DNA of 64,000 nt from Lasioglossum baleicum (Eukaryota > Arthropoda > Insecta > Hymenoptera > Halictidae). This document shows, piece after piece, positions 11,676 through 24,825 of this stretch. The notes under the pieces are model-generated. The model was not told the origin of the DNA, ran no database searches, and was given only the letters and a program-made list of their open reading frames with translations. Numbering within the stretch: position 1 is the stretch's first letter; each line of letters starts with the position of its first letter. A program made the position numbers and the translations under genes. The stretch spans positions 17,560,618 to 17,624,617 of the forward strand of contig NC_134936.1 of assembly GCF_051020765.1 (NCBI RefSeq), read 5' to 3'.

Positions 11676-14600
11676 ATGCATTACGACGCGCAAGGTGCTT
11701 TGGAGAATTCCTATTTACGACAACAGGAGCAAGAGCAAGATCAAGATCAGACGCAGGAACAGGAACAAGAACAGGAACCGGAACAGGAGCAAGACCAGGA
11801 ACTGGAATTAGAACGGGAGCATTGTCATCGGCCGCGGCGAGTGTCTAGTCAGGATACGATTTATGCGAGAAGACAGAACGTCGGGGAAAGTGATCGCGGA
11901 CGAAGCAGCACGCCTTTGTCGGAGGAGGCGAGACACGAAACATTTCGAACGACACCCGAAGACGAAGAGGTACGTTTCGTATCGAACGGTTCTCCGTTGC
12001 AACGCGAGAGCGAATCGCGAATGTCGAAGTATCGCGAGGAACACGACTCGAAACGATCCTCCCTGTCCGTTTCCATCCCCGTTCCTGTCCCCGTCTCGGT
12101 CTCGCCGCAGGAGCACGAGTCGACGAATTTCTTCCAAAGCCGGGAAGCTACCGCGGTCAGGTGTTTTACCGAAGAGATGGTGTCCGCGGTGACGAATCGT
12201 TACAGAGGACCGGACGACTCGCCTGACCGAACATCCCCGCAAAGTTACCCCGTTCATTCGACCGACCGACGAAACGTCTCCGTAGGCAAAACGTCATTCT
12301 GCATCGACGCGCTCCTCGGTCGAGCGACCGGCAAGCAGGAGAACCTTGATCACGATCGATCCGAACGCAATCAAAGATTCCTACTCTCCACGAGGAGCTC
12401 CAGTGCGGAGTTGAGCCACTGTCTAGGGAACAACTCCGTTCACGAGCGAGACTCGTCTTGTACTCTGGGAATTGCCGGAGGGACTAGAACCACGGGAAAC
12501 ACGGAAAACATCGGAGGCACTGGAACCACCGGAGCTACGGCAGTTTCCGTGAGCGGAATCGCGACGCGTCTCGGCGGAACGGAAGAGCAGAGGACGTCGT
12601 CTTTGGGAACGCTCCTGAATCCCTTCGACAGATCTGTCCAACACGGTTCGGTGTCGCCTAGCTTGGAGGTTGTTCGCGACACGAGCGATCGGCAGAACGT
12701 TCACGAGCACTCCATGACAAGAGAGATTCGTCTGTCCAGCATCCACGTAGAGTCCGTGGATGCGACAGCGCCGGAAGTTTCGATACATCGCGGTAAGGGT
12801 TTGTTCAGAGGGGAACACGTCGCGACTGGAAACGGAGGATTTCGAATCGATCGATTGGAGAACGTCGAGGACGATGCTTCGATCGAAGTTGATCCGACGA
12901 GAACGGGAAGCGCCAGCTCCGGGAGCAACGCTAGTCACAGTCCCATCTCCAGTCCCCCGATATCTCCGGGATCGGAGGAACCGGCTGGAAACGGAGTACC
13001 AGGTAGTTCGAATTTGCCTACTGGTCATTACGGTGCACTTGCCACCAGTGCCGGACTCACTCGACAGAACCAAGCTCTTCTCTTGCATCCGAGCGGTCCC
13101 CTTATCCACCCTGGCGGACTGTATTATCATCCGGCGAGCGGAAGCGCGTTTCACTCTATCCACAAAGAAGGTCAGCCTATCGGACATTCGCAGGCCACCG
13201 GACCTCATCCTCAGCAACATCACATTCATCCACTTCAACTCGAGTGGTTAGCCAGAACTGGAATGCTGTACCCTAGATTGCCAGCCGATTTAGCCGGTAA
13301 GTATCCGCCAGCCGCATAATTATGTCTGTATGTGTACATGTACCTGCCTATTGTGATAGTAGCGTCGCATCTCGCGTCGCGTTTGTGTGTACATGCGTGC
13401 GTGCTTGTCTGTGCTACGTCTGCTCTATACGGCCAAACAAACACCACCCGTTTATTCTTCTATTCTTAAAAGTTACTTTAGATATCATCGAATGATTGCT
13501 ACTCGCTGAACCACCACTTCCTCGTCTTCTTTCAACTTCCCGTTATCTTCACAATTACCTTCCATCCTTAGCCTCGATTTCTTCCATTTCTTTCTAAGAA
13601 GTTCTTCATTTGCAACGGCCGCAGCATTTTCTTTACAGTCGCAGTGATTGAAACGTCTTTATCCTCAAAAATGTTTAATGTTGATTACAAACGACCCGAT
13701 TTCATCGAAAAAGAGAGGCACCGAAAGGCATCGAAGTCATGGCTACGCGCGTAGCCATCTTAATCGGTCGACGCGACGGCGAAGTAGCCAAGTGAAAATT
13801 CGATCGACAGATTGCTCGTACGATGGGCAGATAGCGAATGTTTACATGCCTAATGTAGCGCTTCATCGCCCTATATTGACCGGCTACTCAAGTTTTTAGG
13901 TCGGCCGTCGGACGATAATATCGGAGAGAAATTTTGCGCTGCTGTATCTGATCTCGTTGTACACATACACATGTACAAAACGGTATAGTAGTCCGACGTA
14001 ATAAATAACACACGCTACATAAGAGGCCACGTTGGAATCGGGATATCTATCTCCGTTACACAACAAAGAGTTGACAACGCTTTTATACGAATCAGGATCC
14101 GATCAAGAGATTGCCGAACCGAAAATGAAGACGGTGATGGAATTAGACTCGGACCGACGAATATTCGTAACCGCGATAGAGAAGAATGACTTGGTTACCA
14201 CCATCGGTTATCACTAGTCTGCGGGGATCTTTATGCAAAATAAAAATGCTTTCGATTGACCGCGGGACGCAGGAATAACACAAAAATTGATTTTATCCCT
14301 TAACAACTTTGTTATATTACGAACGACAATATAACATTCTTGCATTTCCTAAATCTTTACTGTTTTACATTTCACCTGAGTCTAGTTATCACTAGACTGC
14401 GGATTTTATGCATTTATGACAAAAATGGGTACATACAATTTAAAACAGTGGAGGCGTTAAAAAGATTTGAGGCCACCAGTGTATTAGATTTACCTGAATA
14501 AGGTAATAAAGAGAAGAGTGAAATTTTTATTTGGCACCTGTGTCTTGCATAGAGATCCGCAGTCTAGTTGTCACCGTTGGTGATCTTTTGTACGAATAAG

Positions 14601-15457
14601 AATACCATTGAAGAAATGTCCGAACCGAAAACGAAGATGGTGATGAGATGTATACGGGCGAAACACGCGACAAAATGGAAGGGAACATCGAAGAAAGCGT
14701 CGGGAGAATTGGAGTCGGGCCGACGAATATTCGTAACCGCGATAGAAAAGAATGACTTGGTTACCACGGTAAATTTCACGCTTGGAAAAAAGAGCCGTGG
14801 CCGCGTTGTCCGGCCAATCAGTCGAGAGCTTTTATCGAACAAATTGGTCGGTGAACGTAGCAGGCCAGGTTGCCGAGATGGAACGAATCCGAATAAAGAG
14901 AGATGGAGATACAAAGAGAGCGAGAGCTGGTGTGAGAGGGTGCAACGAGAGGATGAGGTAGAGTATATACGGCTGTGTATGTATAACAGAGGGTGGATGC
15001 GGAAAGAGAAAAAGAGAGCACGGAATGGAAAGAAGAGAGAGAGAGGGAGAGAGAGAGAGGAAAAGAGAGAGGGGGAGTGCGCGTGGGTGAGGGAGAGGGA
15101 GAGGGAGTGTGCGAGGGAGAGGGAGTAGGTGCTCGGGACGAAGCGCGGGGTACTTTCTGTCAGATGATCCTGATTGGTAGTTGCCGAGCAATCCAACGTC
15201 GACGAAAAAGGCGAAAACCCGATAGCGTAAAACGAACAACGAGTACAAAAAAGCGGTCTCGTGGAATAAAATAAAACGAATCCATCCAGCCCCACCTGAA
15301 GCGGCCGTTATCGCGTCGGCAGGGAACACGAACTCGACTTGTTAAAAAATTGCTGGATGGGAGTACCGTCCCGTTCAACCCTGGACTGTGCTCTGTTCCT
15401 CTACCCTTTCCCCAGATTCTCTCTCTTCCTCTCTTTCTCTTTCTCTCTCTCTCTCTC

Positions 15458-15553
<96 letters not shown>

Positions 15554-18500
15554 AGTTTCGCATCCTCGTGCGCTCTCGACGTTTATGTAAATAATGGTGA
15601 GTGCGCGACTCACCGGCTCCGCACCGTGAGCTGACAGGAGGTTGGGTGACGGTAGGAGATGCGAGCTTTTATTTGCGGAATATTTGTCGCGCGTTATACT
15701 CGCGGCAACGTTGCGACAACACCATGTTTCATCTATTTCGCGTCGAGCTTTGAGGTATCGAAATTTAACTAGAACGAGATAGCACGGGCCAGCGCGTATT
15801 TTGCGACCTTCTGCAGCCCGATGTATCCCCGCTTCGTTTACACGAAAAAAACTCCGCCCCCCGGATTCTGCTATATGTAGAACTATGGCACGCCAATTTG
15901 CTTTCGGATTATTCGAAATCGACTGAAACGACCACCGCGCGACCGTTTCATTTTTTTCGGTCGGACTTTGTTCGCTCGAAACGTTCTCCCAAGTCTCTGC
16001 CGTTATTATTTATCGGTAACGCAACGCTCGTTCCACGTTCTACGAAACGGGAAGGTGTAACAATGGCCGAAGATGTCGACGAGGTGGCAGGAGATCTGCC
16101 AACAAAGGGGAACGATACCCGAGAGATGAAGCACGCGAAGGGTTGGCGGATGATTTAATTAGTTAATTGTGCGTCATTCATCCGTCTATTCATCCCCCTC
16201 ACCCTTCTCTCAACGATACTATAGTGCTGGTAGCAGCGTTCCACAGTTACCATGGAAACTCCACGGACTTACGCGTCGGTGGAGTGGCTAATTTCACTCG
16301 TCTTTAAACCGATCCAAGAACGTAGATCGAACCAATCCGTGTCGAGGGATTCTTGATCGATCGCGTGGATTCCACGAGACGTTTACAGCAAATAAACAAA
16401 TGCGTATGTATCGAGAATACGTGATAGATGCAAGGAACACGTTTGGAGAAGGGTGGAAGGATAGAAGGATGAAAGCGAATAAAATAGAACGATCATTGCG
16501 GTATCGGTAGCAATGGCGATGGCGATGGCGGTGGCGATGGCGATGGTGGTGGCGGCGGCGACGGTGTCGGTAGTGGTGGTGTCGGTGGCAGCGGTGGCGG
16601 TGGCATCAGTCTACATACCTATCTATAGGCATATAGGCGGTAATGGTGTTTCTGAATTAGCTGCCAGCTAGTTTGGCCGGCCGCAAGCAAACAGATCTTG
16701 GTTACCCAATGTGTAACGTGTTCCACGTTCGCCCAAATGCGCCGTCCTATATCTCTATGATCTGGTTTGTTGGCGACACGTAGATACGGACGAGTGCGTT
16801 CAACGATACATCGCCAAACCTACGTGCCCGTCTACCATTCTACATCCTGATGCGAGTATAACCGCGTTCAAGTAATAATAGAATTATCGTTGGCGACTCG
16901 TAGATTCCTCAAACCTCCGTACAGAATTATCGTAGGTGAAACGTATTTTTATCGGCAGGAAGAAAACGGGCGCGTCGCGTCGAAAAACAAGGGAATAACG
17001 ATATCGCGATGAGGGGGAGCAAAGTACGAAACCGTTCCATGGGAAAATGGAACGGTAACGTTCCGGATGTTTATGGCGTGATTTGTGGTGAGTTCGCGAG
17101 GCGAGTTTCAAATTAAATCCAACCATTTCGGACAGGAGAAATAATCTTCGCGGAAAGTTGGCCAAGTTTTTCCGCCTCGGAGTAACCCTCGCTCCTCCCC
17201 CAACGTTCTCGTTCTCCAACCCTCTTTCGCGTAACCCTCGGTGCCATGGATCTGTAACCGTGGCGCAGGAAAAGAGGAGTCGATGACGTCTCACGATCGT
17301 AGGTGTAGAGGGATGGTGTGATATACTCTGGCAACGTTATCCTCGGTCTTTGCTCTCCGTTCTTCGCTGTTCGGTATTCGCTGTTCGCTCTGCTCGTTGT
17401 TCCGCGTCTTCGTTCGCTTTCTATACGAGAGGGGTTGAGAATTCGGAGGCGGGTCGTATCGAGGACTCGGGGCTACAGGCGGAGCTTCCGTCGCTATGCG
17501 AAACAAGGAGAGGGAGAACGATCTCGAGAGAGAATGCGCGCGCGCTGCCCGTACCCGTTGCCGTACCCGTGCTCGTTCCCGTTCCCGTTCCCGTTCCCTT
17601 TCCCGCGCCCACGTCTGCTCATAGCTCACACCCATCGATGGAACTCGAGGACGAGAACAAGGATGGTAAACTAGAAAATTTAGACATCGAAGACAATCGA
17701 AAGAGATTGTCCGAGACCGCCGAGCGAAAGAGAATATTAAACACTAGCTACGATTACACGGACTCCAGGCTTATCATTTCTGGATAATGCAAAGATGGGA
17801 TTTTCCAGTCACCAAAAGCGCTAGATAAAACATCAATCTAGACAGCTGTCTCCCTCAAAAGTCCAATTTTCACGTTTACCAGGCGTAATTCGTAGCTGCC
17901 GCAGCTTTATGATAGCTACAGCTGTCGAATCTGAGGGCGACTGAGGCCTAGAAAAATCTCATCTTTGATTCAGTTCGTGAAATGGGGGTAAACGAGTTTC
18001 TCTCGGAGGCGAAGGCATGGATGTCCGATAGATATTAGCTAATTGAAAGAATCTGCTGGAAGGAAGAAGACGAGACGCGCGCGCGGATGGTAGAAAGGGG
18101 AATTGGGTATTAAAGGTGGAGGATGGAAAGTCGCGTTAAGCACGTAGATAATAGCTGGTGTTTACCGGCGTGGTGATCGTTATGATTTAAGGGTGAGCCG
18201 GCGTGAAGCGGCTAATAGGACCCCAAATAAATTAAATTATCATGATAAAAGTGTGGTGGGTCGGCGAATGACGTTAACCTTAACGGCACCCCACAGCTTT
18301 ACCCCACAGCTTTACTCCGCAGTTTTACCCCACACGGAGAAGTACGAAAATGGTAATTGTCCACTCGATGGTGCGCCGCCACCCCTCTTGTTTACCGACA
18401 TCTGTCATAACTTGCTCGCTCTCGTCAGTGCCGAAACTATCACCGAGTTTCGACTCGATCGAATCAAATTGCTGCGAATTGATGAGAACTGTTACAGCAT

Positions 18501-21500
18501 AATACGTATTTGTGCATACTGCTGTAACTGCGAGGTCCGGCGACACCGAATCGTTCGCTGAACCTCGAAAGGAAGAAACAAACGCGAATAGAGACTAGGC
18601 AATTTCCCATTCTACTCCGAAAGGAACACGTCTTCGAGCGACGGGCCCAATCGGGCATCAAATTCGAGAAAAGGATACAACGACGGTGGTAAATCATAGA
18701 GGGCTGTCCGGGGAGACACAGGCAATCGTCTGAATAGTAATTGTTACGAAATGCTGGGGTGGAAATCTCTGAACGGACCATATGTGCGCAGCGGGTCGCA
18801 AACCATCGTTTCGAGGAAACGATTAATACCTAGGCGAACTGTAAATAACGAAAACGGAGCTGTCTACTAGGCGAATAACGAGCAACGATGCTCGTCGTTG
18901 AGCTCATGAAATTCTGCAACGCTTTAACGCCATGTTGTTACTACCGTCTCGTCCGAAATTGTAACTGTGAACGCGCGTACGTGTAACAATAATCTAGTCG
19001 AGGAGAATATCTAGATGAAACTGATTTTTCGACACCGAAAAAACGAACGTCCGGGTCGGGGGTCGGACGCTTGATTGTTAAACGGCTGATTAGAGGCGAC
19101 ATAAGGGTATCGCACCTTCGAGATTAATCCGAGTGTACGCGGAACTAAACATTGCCATGTGTACAAACATTGACAGCCGGTCACACACTTGCTAGGTATA
19201 GTTTAGTTAGAGGGGGGCGACGCGTCTGCTTTGAAAGCAACCGTAAGGAAACACACGATAAATCTTTCGTTGTTCTTGATTGGCACGCATGATTTCGCCG
19301 CGCGGTTAAACTGGTTAAAGCGATTTAACAGCAGCAATTAAGACACGTATTTTATAATAACCGCGATTGTCAAGTAGTTACGAAGAATCTATCGCAGAGT
19401 TGATCATCCGTCGTGCATTGAAACGAAGATTGAAAAATCCGAAATTGCAAGATCCGCGGGTATACATATGTAATAATAAAAGTATGACGATGTATCGTAT
19501 TACGACAGGGCTTAAACTTCGCCTCGATTTGCGCTCGTAAAATCATAAGGGGGAGATTGTCGAATGCGACCAAGAGTCGTTCATAGGGCTAATCGTTAGG
19601 GCGGCTACCCTTGCCTCGCCTTTTACCCCCAACCGTTTCCAACCCCAAATCATACCATCGCTACCCATGGGGATTTACACTAGCGATAATTGCATTAGCA
19701 TTCGATGATTTTTATTGGTTTCTCGATTGGTATTTATACTCGACGGAGTTGTACAATTTTTGGCTAACGCGATACGTCGCGTCGCGTTGCGCTCGCATAA
19801 ATATACTACGATAATACGATGTGCCAATCTTCTCTTTTGTTTGGTTAAAGGTTGCGCAGCTCAACACGCTCTTCTCGGGAAAACTAGGAGACCAAGAACA
19901 GCGTTCACTTCGCAACAGCTTCTCGAATTAGAAAAACAATTTAGACAGAACAAGTACCTCAGCAGACCGAAAAGGTTCGAAGTAGCCACCTCGCTGATGC
20001 TCACGGAAACACAGGTAACATATAAGCTACCGTATGCGTGTCAAATCACGTTGACAATTACGTGAAAATCGTCGTGTCGCAAAGGTAAGTCGGTCGTGAA
20101 ATCGACAATTTCGAAGAGGTCACGGAACGGACGTCGAATCGGATAATGAAACAATCTAGAATTCTTTCTCCCCGCGTCGAAATCAACCGGAAACGCAAGC
20201 CGGCGATTCTCTCGCGTAGTTCAACAACTTAAACATAACTTGGGAGCTTATGCGTTCTGATGGATCGCTCGGCAAACAGCGACGAAAGTCTGAATTATGG
20301 CAGGCTGAATCCCTGATTTGTTTCGATATTTAATCGATTCTATCCTCGAGCTTGTTCCCTTCGGACGTCGCGTCGGAACGTTGCGTTCTTTCGTTCTTCT
20401 TTGCGCGTTACATGTCCGTGCATATGTATACAGAGTGGTCCATTTAAGCGAGGCCACCTAATGTCTCTTCCTAATGTGTCAATGGACACCGCGCGCATCT
20501 GGCAAGAACATAATTTCATCGGTGTTTGTTGATACCGATAGCAGAATCGCCCAACTACTCTATTATCCTAGGTCCTATCATGCCTACAACAGGAATCCTG
20601 GAGTTAACAAGTGTGAATTCATCTAGTTTCCTTGATATCCGAAGTATACTCGTATAACGGGGCAATTCAATATTCCATGTCTCGGGAGGAGGTTCTGTAT
20701 GCATACGCGTTACACGTAGAGAAAGAAGGCATGTGTATTCCTTCCGAAGGGTGGAGATGTAATCGAGAGCGAGTCGGGTGCGAGGTGAATACGAGGTAGA
20801 AACGAAAATGGGAGTGAGCTGGGTCGGTTCAACTGTACGATATATCGCTCGAAAGATTTACATCGCTTTCTCGCAGCGTCGGAGGTTGGGGATTGGAGGT
20901 TCGGGGTTCAAACTTGGGGGAGAAACATCGGATTTTTATATTTAGCCGCAGCGATTTGTGAGAATCTCGAGTACGATCAATTACAATGAATAATATACGT
21001 CCGTTCCGCACCACTAATCATCCGTTGTGCATGTTTTCTTCATTTATACTGTCGTATCCTATCATGAACGACTGAATCCCGTTCAGACACGGCGTTTTCG
21101 ATCGCGCGATCTTTGTTTCGGACTGTTGGTCCGCGCGGGCACGTGTGAACGAATACGAAGAAGCTAATGTAAGCCCCGCAGTCTGAACGGGTTCTAAATG
21201 TACCTTTGCGACACGTTTGATCGATGGACGATGACAGCGGAGGATGACACGACCGCATGTTTGCTCCAGGTGAAAATTTGGTTTCAAAACCGGCGAATGA
21301 AGTGGAAAAGGAGTAAAAAGGCGCAACAAGAGGCACGTACGAATAACAAAGTCGAAGACGGGGGAAACACGAGAAACGCCGAGAGGGAGGCCGGAGGTGA
21401 TCATAGTGCGAATTCGCCGAGTTCGCAGGAGGATGCCAAAGGAACGTTACAAGAAACGCAGAGAAGCACGACTGAACTTCAAGAACCGCTTTATCGGCCT

Positions 21501-21512
21501 TACGTGGTATAA
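11676..21512 (+). CDS. exex: Homeobox transcription factor Extra-extra (Mnx/HB9 family)
   Basis: Exons 11676-13296, 19851-20014 and 21270-21512 join in frame to about 675 residues. The homeodomain begins after LLGKTRRPRTAF and contains QNKYLSRPKRFEVATSLM, then helix 3 VKIWFQNRRMKWKRSKKA, a signature of Mnx/HB9/Exex. The second intron splits the homeodomain between Q44 and V45, a common homeobox intron position. The N-terminal exon holds the repressor-like motif FCIDALLGRA (F-x-IDALL, typical of Mnx proteins) and LPADLAGKY before the intron. Exex is a nuclear DNA-binding factor specifying ventrally projecting motor neurons in flies. Oddities are a long Glu/Gln repeat near residues 14-50 and a large Ser/Thr/Gly-rich N-terminus that make the protein longer than I recall for the fly one. 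ATG 11676 is the first ATG of the open frame; an upstream non-coding exon is possible. Confidence 0.92.
14215..14384. mobile_element. hAT-like MITE family A, first of a back-to-back pair
   Basis: It begins TAGTCTGCGGGGATCTTTATGC and ends degenerately with TGAGTCTA. It is preceded by GTTATCAC (14207-14214) and followed by the same GTTATCAC (14385-14392), a perfect 8-bp duplication shared with the next copy. Confidence 0.7.
14393..14566. mobile_element. hAT-like MITE family A, second of the pair
   Basis: It begins TAGACTGCGGAT and ends ATCCGCAGTCTA. Its flanks are GTTATCAC on the left and GTTGTCAC on the right, an 8-bp duplication with one mismatch. It abuts the preceding copy with a single shared target-site copy between them. 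Confidence 0.8.
15425..15552 (+). repeat. (CT)n dinucleotide microsatellite
   Basis: More than 50 CT units run almost uninterrupted to the G at 15551, with slight interruptions at the 5' side. It generates artefact Ser-Leu frames. It lies inside the first intron of exex and should be highly length-variable. Confidence 0.95.
16505..16605 (+). repeat. GGCGAT/GGTGGC trinucleotide-type repeat
   Basis: Degenerate GATGGC, GGTGGC and GTCGGT units follow one another for about 100 bp within the first intron of exex. Same style as the repeat at 5655-5815. Confidence 0.8.
17550..17612 (+). repeat. CCCGTT hexamer minisatellite
   Basis: Runs of CCCGTTCCCGTT and close variants (CCGTACCCG) occur in the first intron of exex. 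On the minus strand they give Gly-Thr frames and on the plus strand Val-Pro frames, with no support for coding. Confidence 0.75.
17790..17967. mobile_element. Short fold-back element in exex intron 1
   Basis: The left end CAAAGATGGGATTTTCCAG and the right end CTAGAAAAATCTCATCTTTG are imperfect reverse complements about 25 bp long. Internal pieces (GACAGCTGTCTCCCTC against GAATCTGAGGGCGACTG) are also partly inverted. Target duplication is not clear. Confidence 0.55.
21078..21191. mobile_element. MITE family B (CCCGTTCAGAC termini), exex intron 2
   Basis: It begins CCCGTTCAGACACGG and ends GTCTGAACGGG, an 11-bp perfect inverted pair. A diverged copy at 24410-24525 shares the internal TCGATCGCGCGAT and TTGGTCCGC blocks. 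This copy sits only 78 bp upstream of the acceptor of the exon that encodes homeodomain helix 3. Confidence 0.75.
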
Positions 21513-22335
21513 AATGGTGAGTAAAGTAAACCGTAGATAAATCGACCGGGAATCGAACAGAAATATCGAGAAGTACCTTTGCCGTTTGATACCGACACGC
21601 AACCGATATGTCTGCACAGGTCCGGCGGTCCGTCTCCAATACAATGGAATGTAAAGGTTTACGATTATGGAAGCGGCACGCGTGAGATCAGCCACCGAAT
21701 GACTAAACGAGAAGGAATATGCGTGTAAAAGAGCCCGGGGTATTCGGGGGCGCCATGAGATCGATTAGACTGAAAACAAAATCGAATTTCCAATCGCATC
21801 AAATGTGTATGTACATACATTCGTACATGCATACATAGTTACTAGATACGTACACCGCACCGACTTAATCTTGCGACATTCCTGTGTAAATATAGGGAAC
21901 AAAGAATGTAATCGACGATCGTACGCACGATCGTATCCCGAAGGATACGAGCCAGTCTGAAAGTTTCGCCGAGTAGACTGTTTACCGAGGACGAGTACGC
22001 GTGTCGTGCGTTTCTACTCTGTATTATGAAAATTATTATGTACGTGTGTGTACGAGAATGCATTATATCTCCGGGCGACCAGTCACGAGAATGTGTTGTA
22101 TAAAAGCAGAAGAAACGTGCAGCAACCTTGCACGGGAAAGACTTTATCTTTACAATTGTAACTTTACTCCGAAGTTATACTAGATCTACTTCAATCGAAA
22201 ACACGTACCTATTTATGATAAACGATTTAATTGTAAATATTATTCGTGTACGACTATCGTAGAGAGTGCAATGCGAAAAAAACGTTATACTGTGTCGCAA
22301 CAAGTTCCTAAAATAAACGATGGATAACGGAGAGA
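21513..22335 (+). other. exex: Probable exex 3' UTR
   Basis: The region follows the exex TAA at 21510-21512 and contains no coding signal. An AATAAA at 22312-22317 is a plausible poly(A) signal about 800 bp downstream of the stop; its use is inferred. Confidence 0.4.
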
Positions 22336-24409
22336 GAACATTCAGCTTCATTTCTTTTCCCTGGTCAGCGAATAGTAGTACAAACTGTACACGCGCATTA
22401 CTCTATCTCGAGAGCATCGAGAATCGAGACCGTTTAATCGTCCGCGGATTCTAGCTCGTCCTTCTTCTCAAAGAAAAATCGATCTAGAACTTCCTCGAAA
22501 CAGACGCGATCATAATCCTCCACCCCCGCCGAGGCCACCTTCCTCATCCCAACGCCCTCTTTGCTGCCGTGTACCCGCACGCAAACCGGATCATCAGTAT
22601 TTATGATATGCTAATTCCCCGTTACAAATTCCGCGATGTTACGCGGATGACTGCTTCTACCGGCTGCAGCCAGTGAAAGCCACCCGTTTGGAAAACCAGT
22701 CGTCAGCGACGAAATGGAAAAAAGCAAAGGAATGAGAAAAATTACATTTCACGAATATACGGATTCGATATACATGTACGATCGCGAGCACGTCTTTCTA
22801 GATTGATTTTCTACGTTTCCGATGAAGCTTTCGGCGACGACGCATATCGCAATTATCACAATTAGTCGATTACTTTGTATTACGAGTGAAATCTGATCGT
22901 TGAAAGCAGACTAGTAGACTATTAGACGATGACTTGGTGTTGACTGGGTCGAATCGTGCGGCGGCGGGTGGTCGCGGGTGTTTAGCAGGGTTGTCTGAAA
23001 TCGGGTGACGCAAGCGAGGGTAGAGCGTGCGGAGGAACTCAAAGGAACACGGAGAAACGCTGAGGCGGGGCACTCATGTTTATATGCATTGTATTGCTAA
23101 AACCCTTTTAACCGAATTACATTTAGCGATTCTAGTGCTGCTTTCCCGACTCTCCTTCCACGAGTCTGCTAGTGGCCGCCCCGTCACCGTCAACGTCGTC
23201 GTCGTCGTCGTCGCCGTCGCAAGTCGTTGTCACCGTCATCGCCAACAGCCACAACCCCCTAGCGCGGTATACCTCCCCTAACTAGCAACTACCGGGCTCT
23301 CGTGCTTCCATTCCCCTAACTCGAATGTTTCGTCCTTCTCCGTGAAAGGGCGCGTGCCTTTTGCCGCGACGCAACGCGACGCGACGGATACCACTCTCTC
23401 TCTCGTACAACGAGCTCACGAACGAGAAAATCGGTGCAGTTGTGTGTGAAGTCGTGGCGGGGGTGGAAAACCGATGGGGCTCTGGATTCCGAGACTCCGA
23501 ACGGCATCCCTGAATTCTTGATTCTCTTGGTAAACAAGTGCTTAGGTGATTCACTGCTTGTTCGCTCCTATCGGCCGTCGTTTGTTTCTAGACGCCATTC
23601 TGCCGTTCTGCCATTCTATCTCGTTTTCCGGTCTAATAGATTTGCGAGGATAACGGAGACCGAGGCTGTGTGCTCCGAGGCTCCTCCCCTGCTATTACTT
23701 ATCCTTCCACTGCGACGCATCATCCTATCCGAACTCAAAAAAAAAAGAAAATAGCGCGACGTCTCCAGGCTGTTCCTGTGTAAAGACGTTCCGATATGAA
23801 TTCGTTCGAAACGAGCCAAAATAATCAGAGAATAATTGTTGGTGGAACGATCAGGAAACCAAGAAACGGAAGCTCGTCGAAGACCCAACTTGTCTCGACC
23901 CACTGTGCATTTCACAGCGAATTCCATCATTAGCGCTAACAAGGTTGGCCCGAGGCTACAAGGGGGACTTCACCCTTCGTCGGGCTAACCTCTAGGTATA
24001 CACATGCGCGCGCAAACACGTACGCGATGAACACGAATGGAGTGTACCTATGCGAATACATATACACATACATACGCACACGGGCGCGCGCACAGACTGG
24101 CTGTGAGTTGACTCCTCCTTGAAACAAGTGGGGATAATAAGATCTACGACAATCAACTCCAAGGACGACGTTGTGAGAGTACAACGATGCGACCTATTGG
24201 ACGAGCTTTTAGGCGACGTCCGCCACGTTATGTCCACATTTCTCTTCACCGCTCGCTTCACCTTACCTCAATGTGCACGCCCGTTCCACCGTAACATCCC
24301 CCGTCGTACAACCGATCGTGTTTGTCTCTTTGTCTATTTGCCTATCCGCTCGTCATCTTCAATTATCGCTTTTTCTCGCGCGATATACAATGCGAAACCA
24401 CACTAAGAG
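22336..24409. other. Intergenic, no gene recognised
   Basis: Contains a GTC trinucleotide tract at about 23185-23225 and an ACA/CGCA-rich stretch near 24000-24090. Open frames on both strands are short or compositionally biased and none shows a domain. Confidence 0.4.
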
Positions 24410-24525
24410 CCCGTTCAGACACGGTTTCTCGATCGCGCGATTTTTATTTCGGATTCTTGGTCCGCACAAGGACAGATGCAAACAAATAAATAAGCTCCGC
24501 GCGGTTTCCGCCGTGACTGAACGAG
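24410..24525. mobile_element. MITE family B, second copy
   Basis: It begins CCCGTTCAGACACGG and shares TCGATCGCGCGAT and TTGGTCCGCAC with the copy at 21078-21191. The right end CCGTGACTGAACGAGG is a diverged inverted terminus. Confidence 0.7.
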
Positions 24526-24825
24526 GTCTAGAGGATGTAGCGTAAAACTGGTAATGAAAGCGAGAGGAAAAATGTATATGCGTGTGTGCGCGCAGTCAAA
24601 TATATGTGTAGAGATATTAGAACATTTCGATAGGAGGATATGCGACGCAGTGGTTGAAGCATCTGCTTTAGGCAGACACAGACAACTGGAGAGGGTTTAC
24701 TGTGTCAACGTGAAATGGCGTCCGAAGGAGGAAACCGAAGAAATAATGTAACGTGATTAATTAAATACACGTTGAATGCGAGGGAACGATAAATCAATCG
24801 AATAGGAAGGTAAAGGACGACTCAA

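Larger units (their letters stand above)
13297..19850 (+). other. exex: Large first intron of exex
   Basis: Donor G|GTAAGT at 13297 and acceptor TTAAAG ending at 19850 are in matching phase 1. The intron contains a MITE pair, a local duplication, CT and GGT-type microsatellites and a short fold-back. Open frames inside it (for example 17350-17787 +) show low complexity and no domain. Enhancers are likely here, given the gene type, but cannot be read directly. Confidence 0.6.

Noticed and set aside
14564..15329. Long minus-strand frames rich in Ser/Leu/Phe
   Set aside because: They arise from a GAGA-rich tract in the exex intron; no domain or splice structure supports them.
15339..15634. Ser-Leu repeat proteins on the + strand
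   Set aside because: They are translations of the (CT)n microsatellite.
17350..17787. 145-codon frame in exex intron 1 as an alternative exex exon
   Set aside because: Its centre is the CCCGTT repeat, no homeobox-type motif is present, and no phase-compatible acceptor and donor pair links it to the exex exons.
24640..24710. tRNA- or SINE-like stretch (ACGCAGTGGTTGAAGCATC, then CTTTAGGCAGAC)
   Set aside because: It resembles a tRNA D-arm and anticodon arm, but there is no acceptable GGTTCGANTCC B box or paired acceptor stem.
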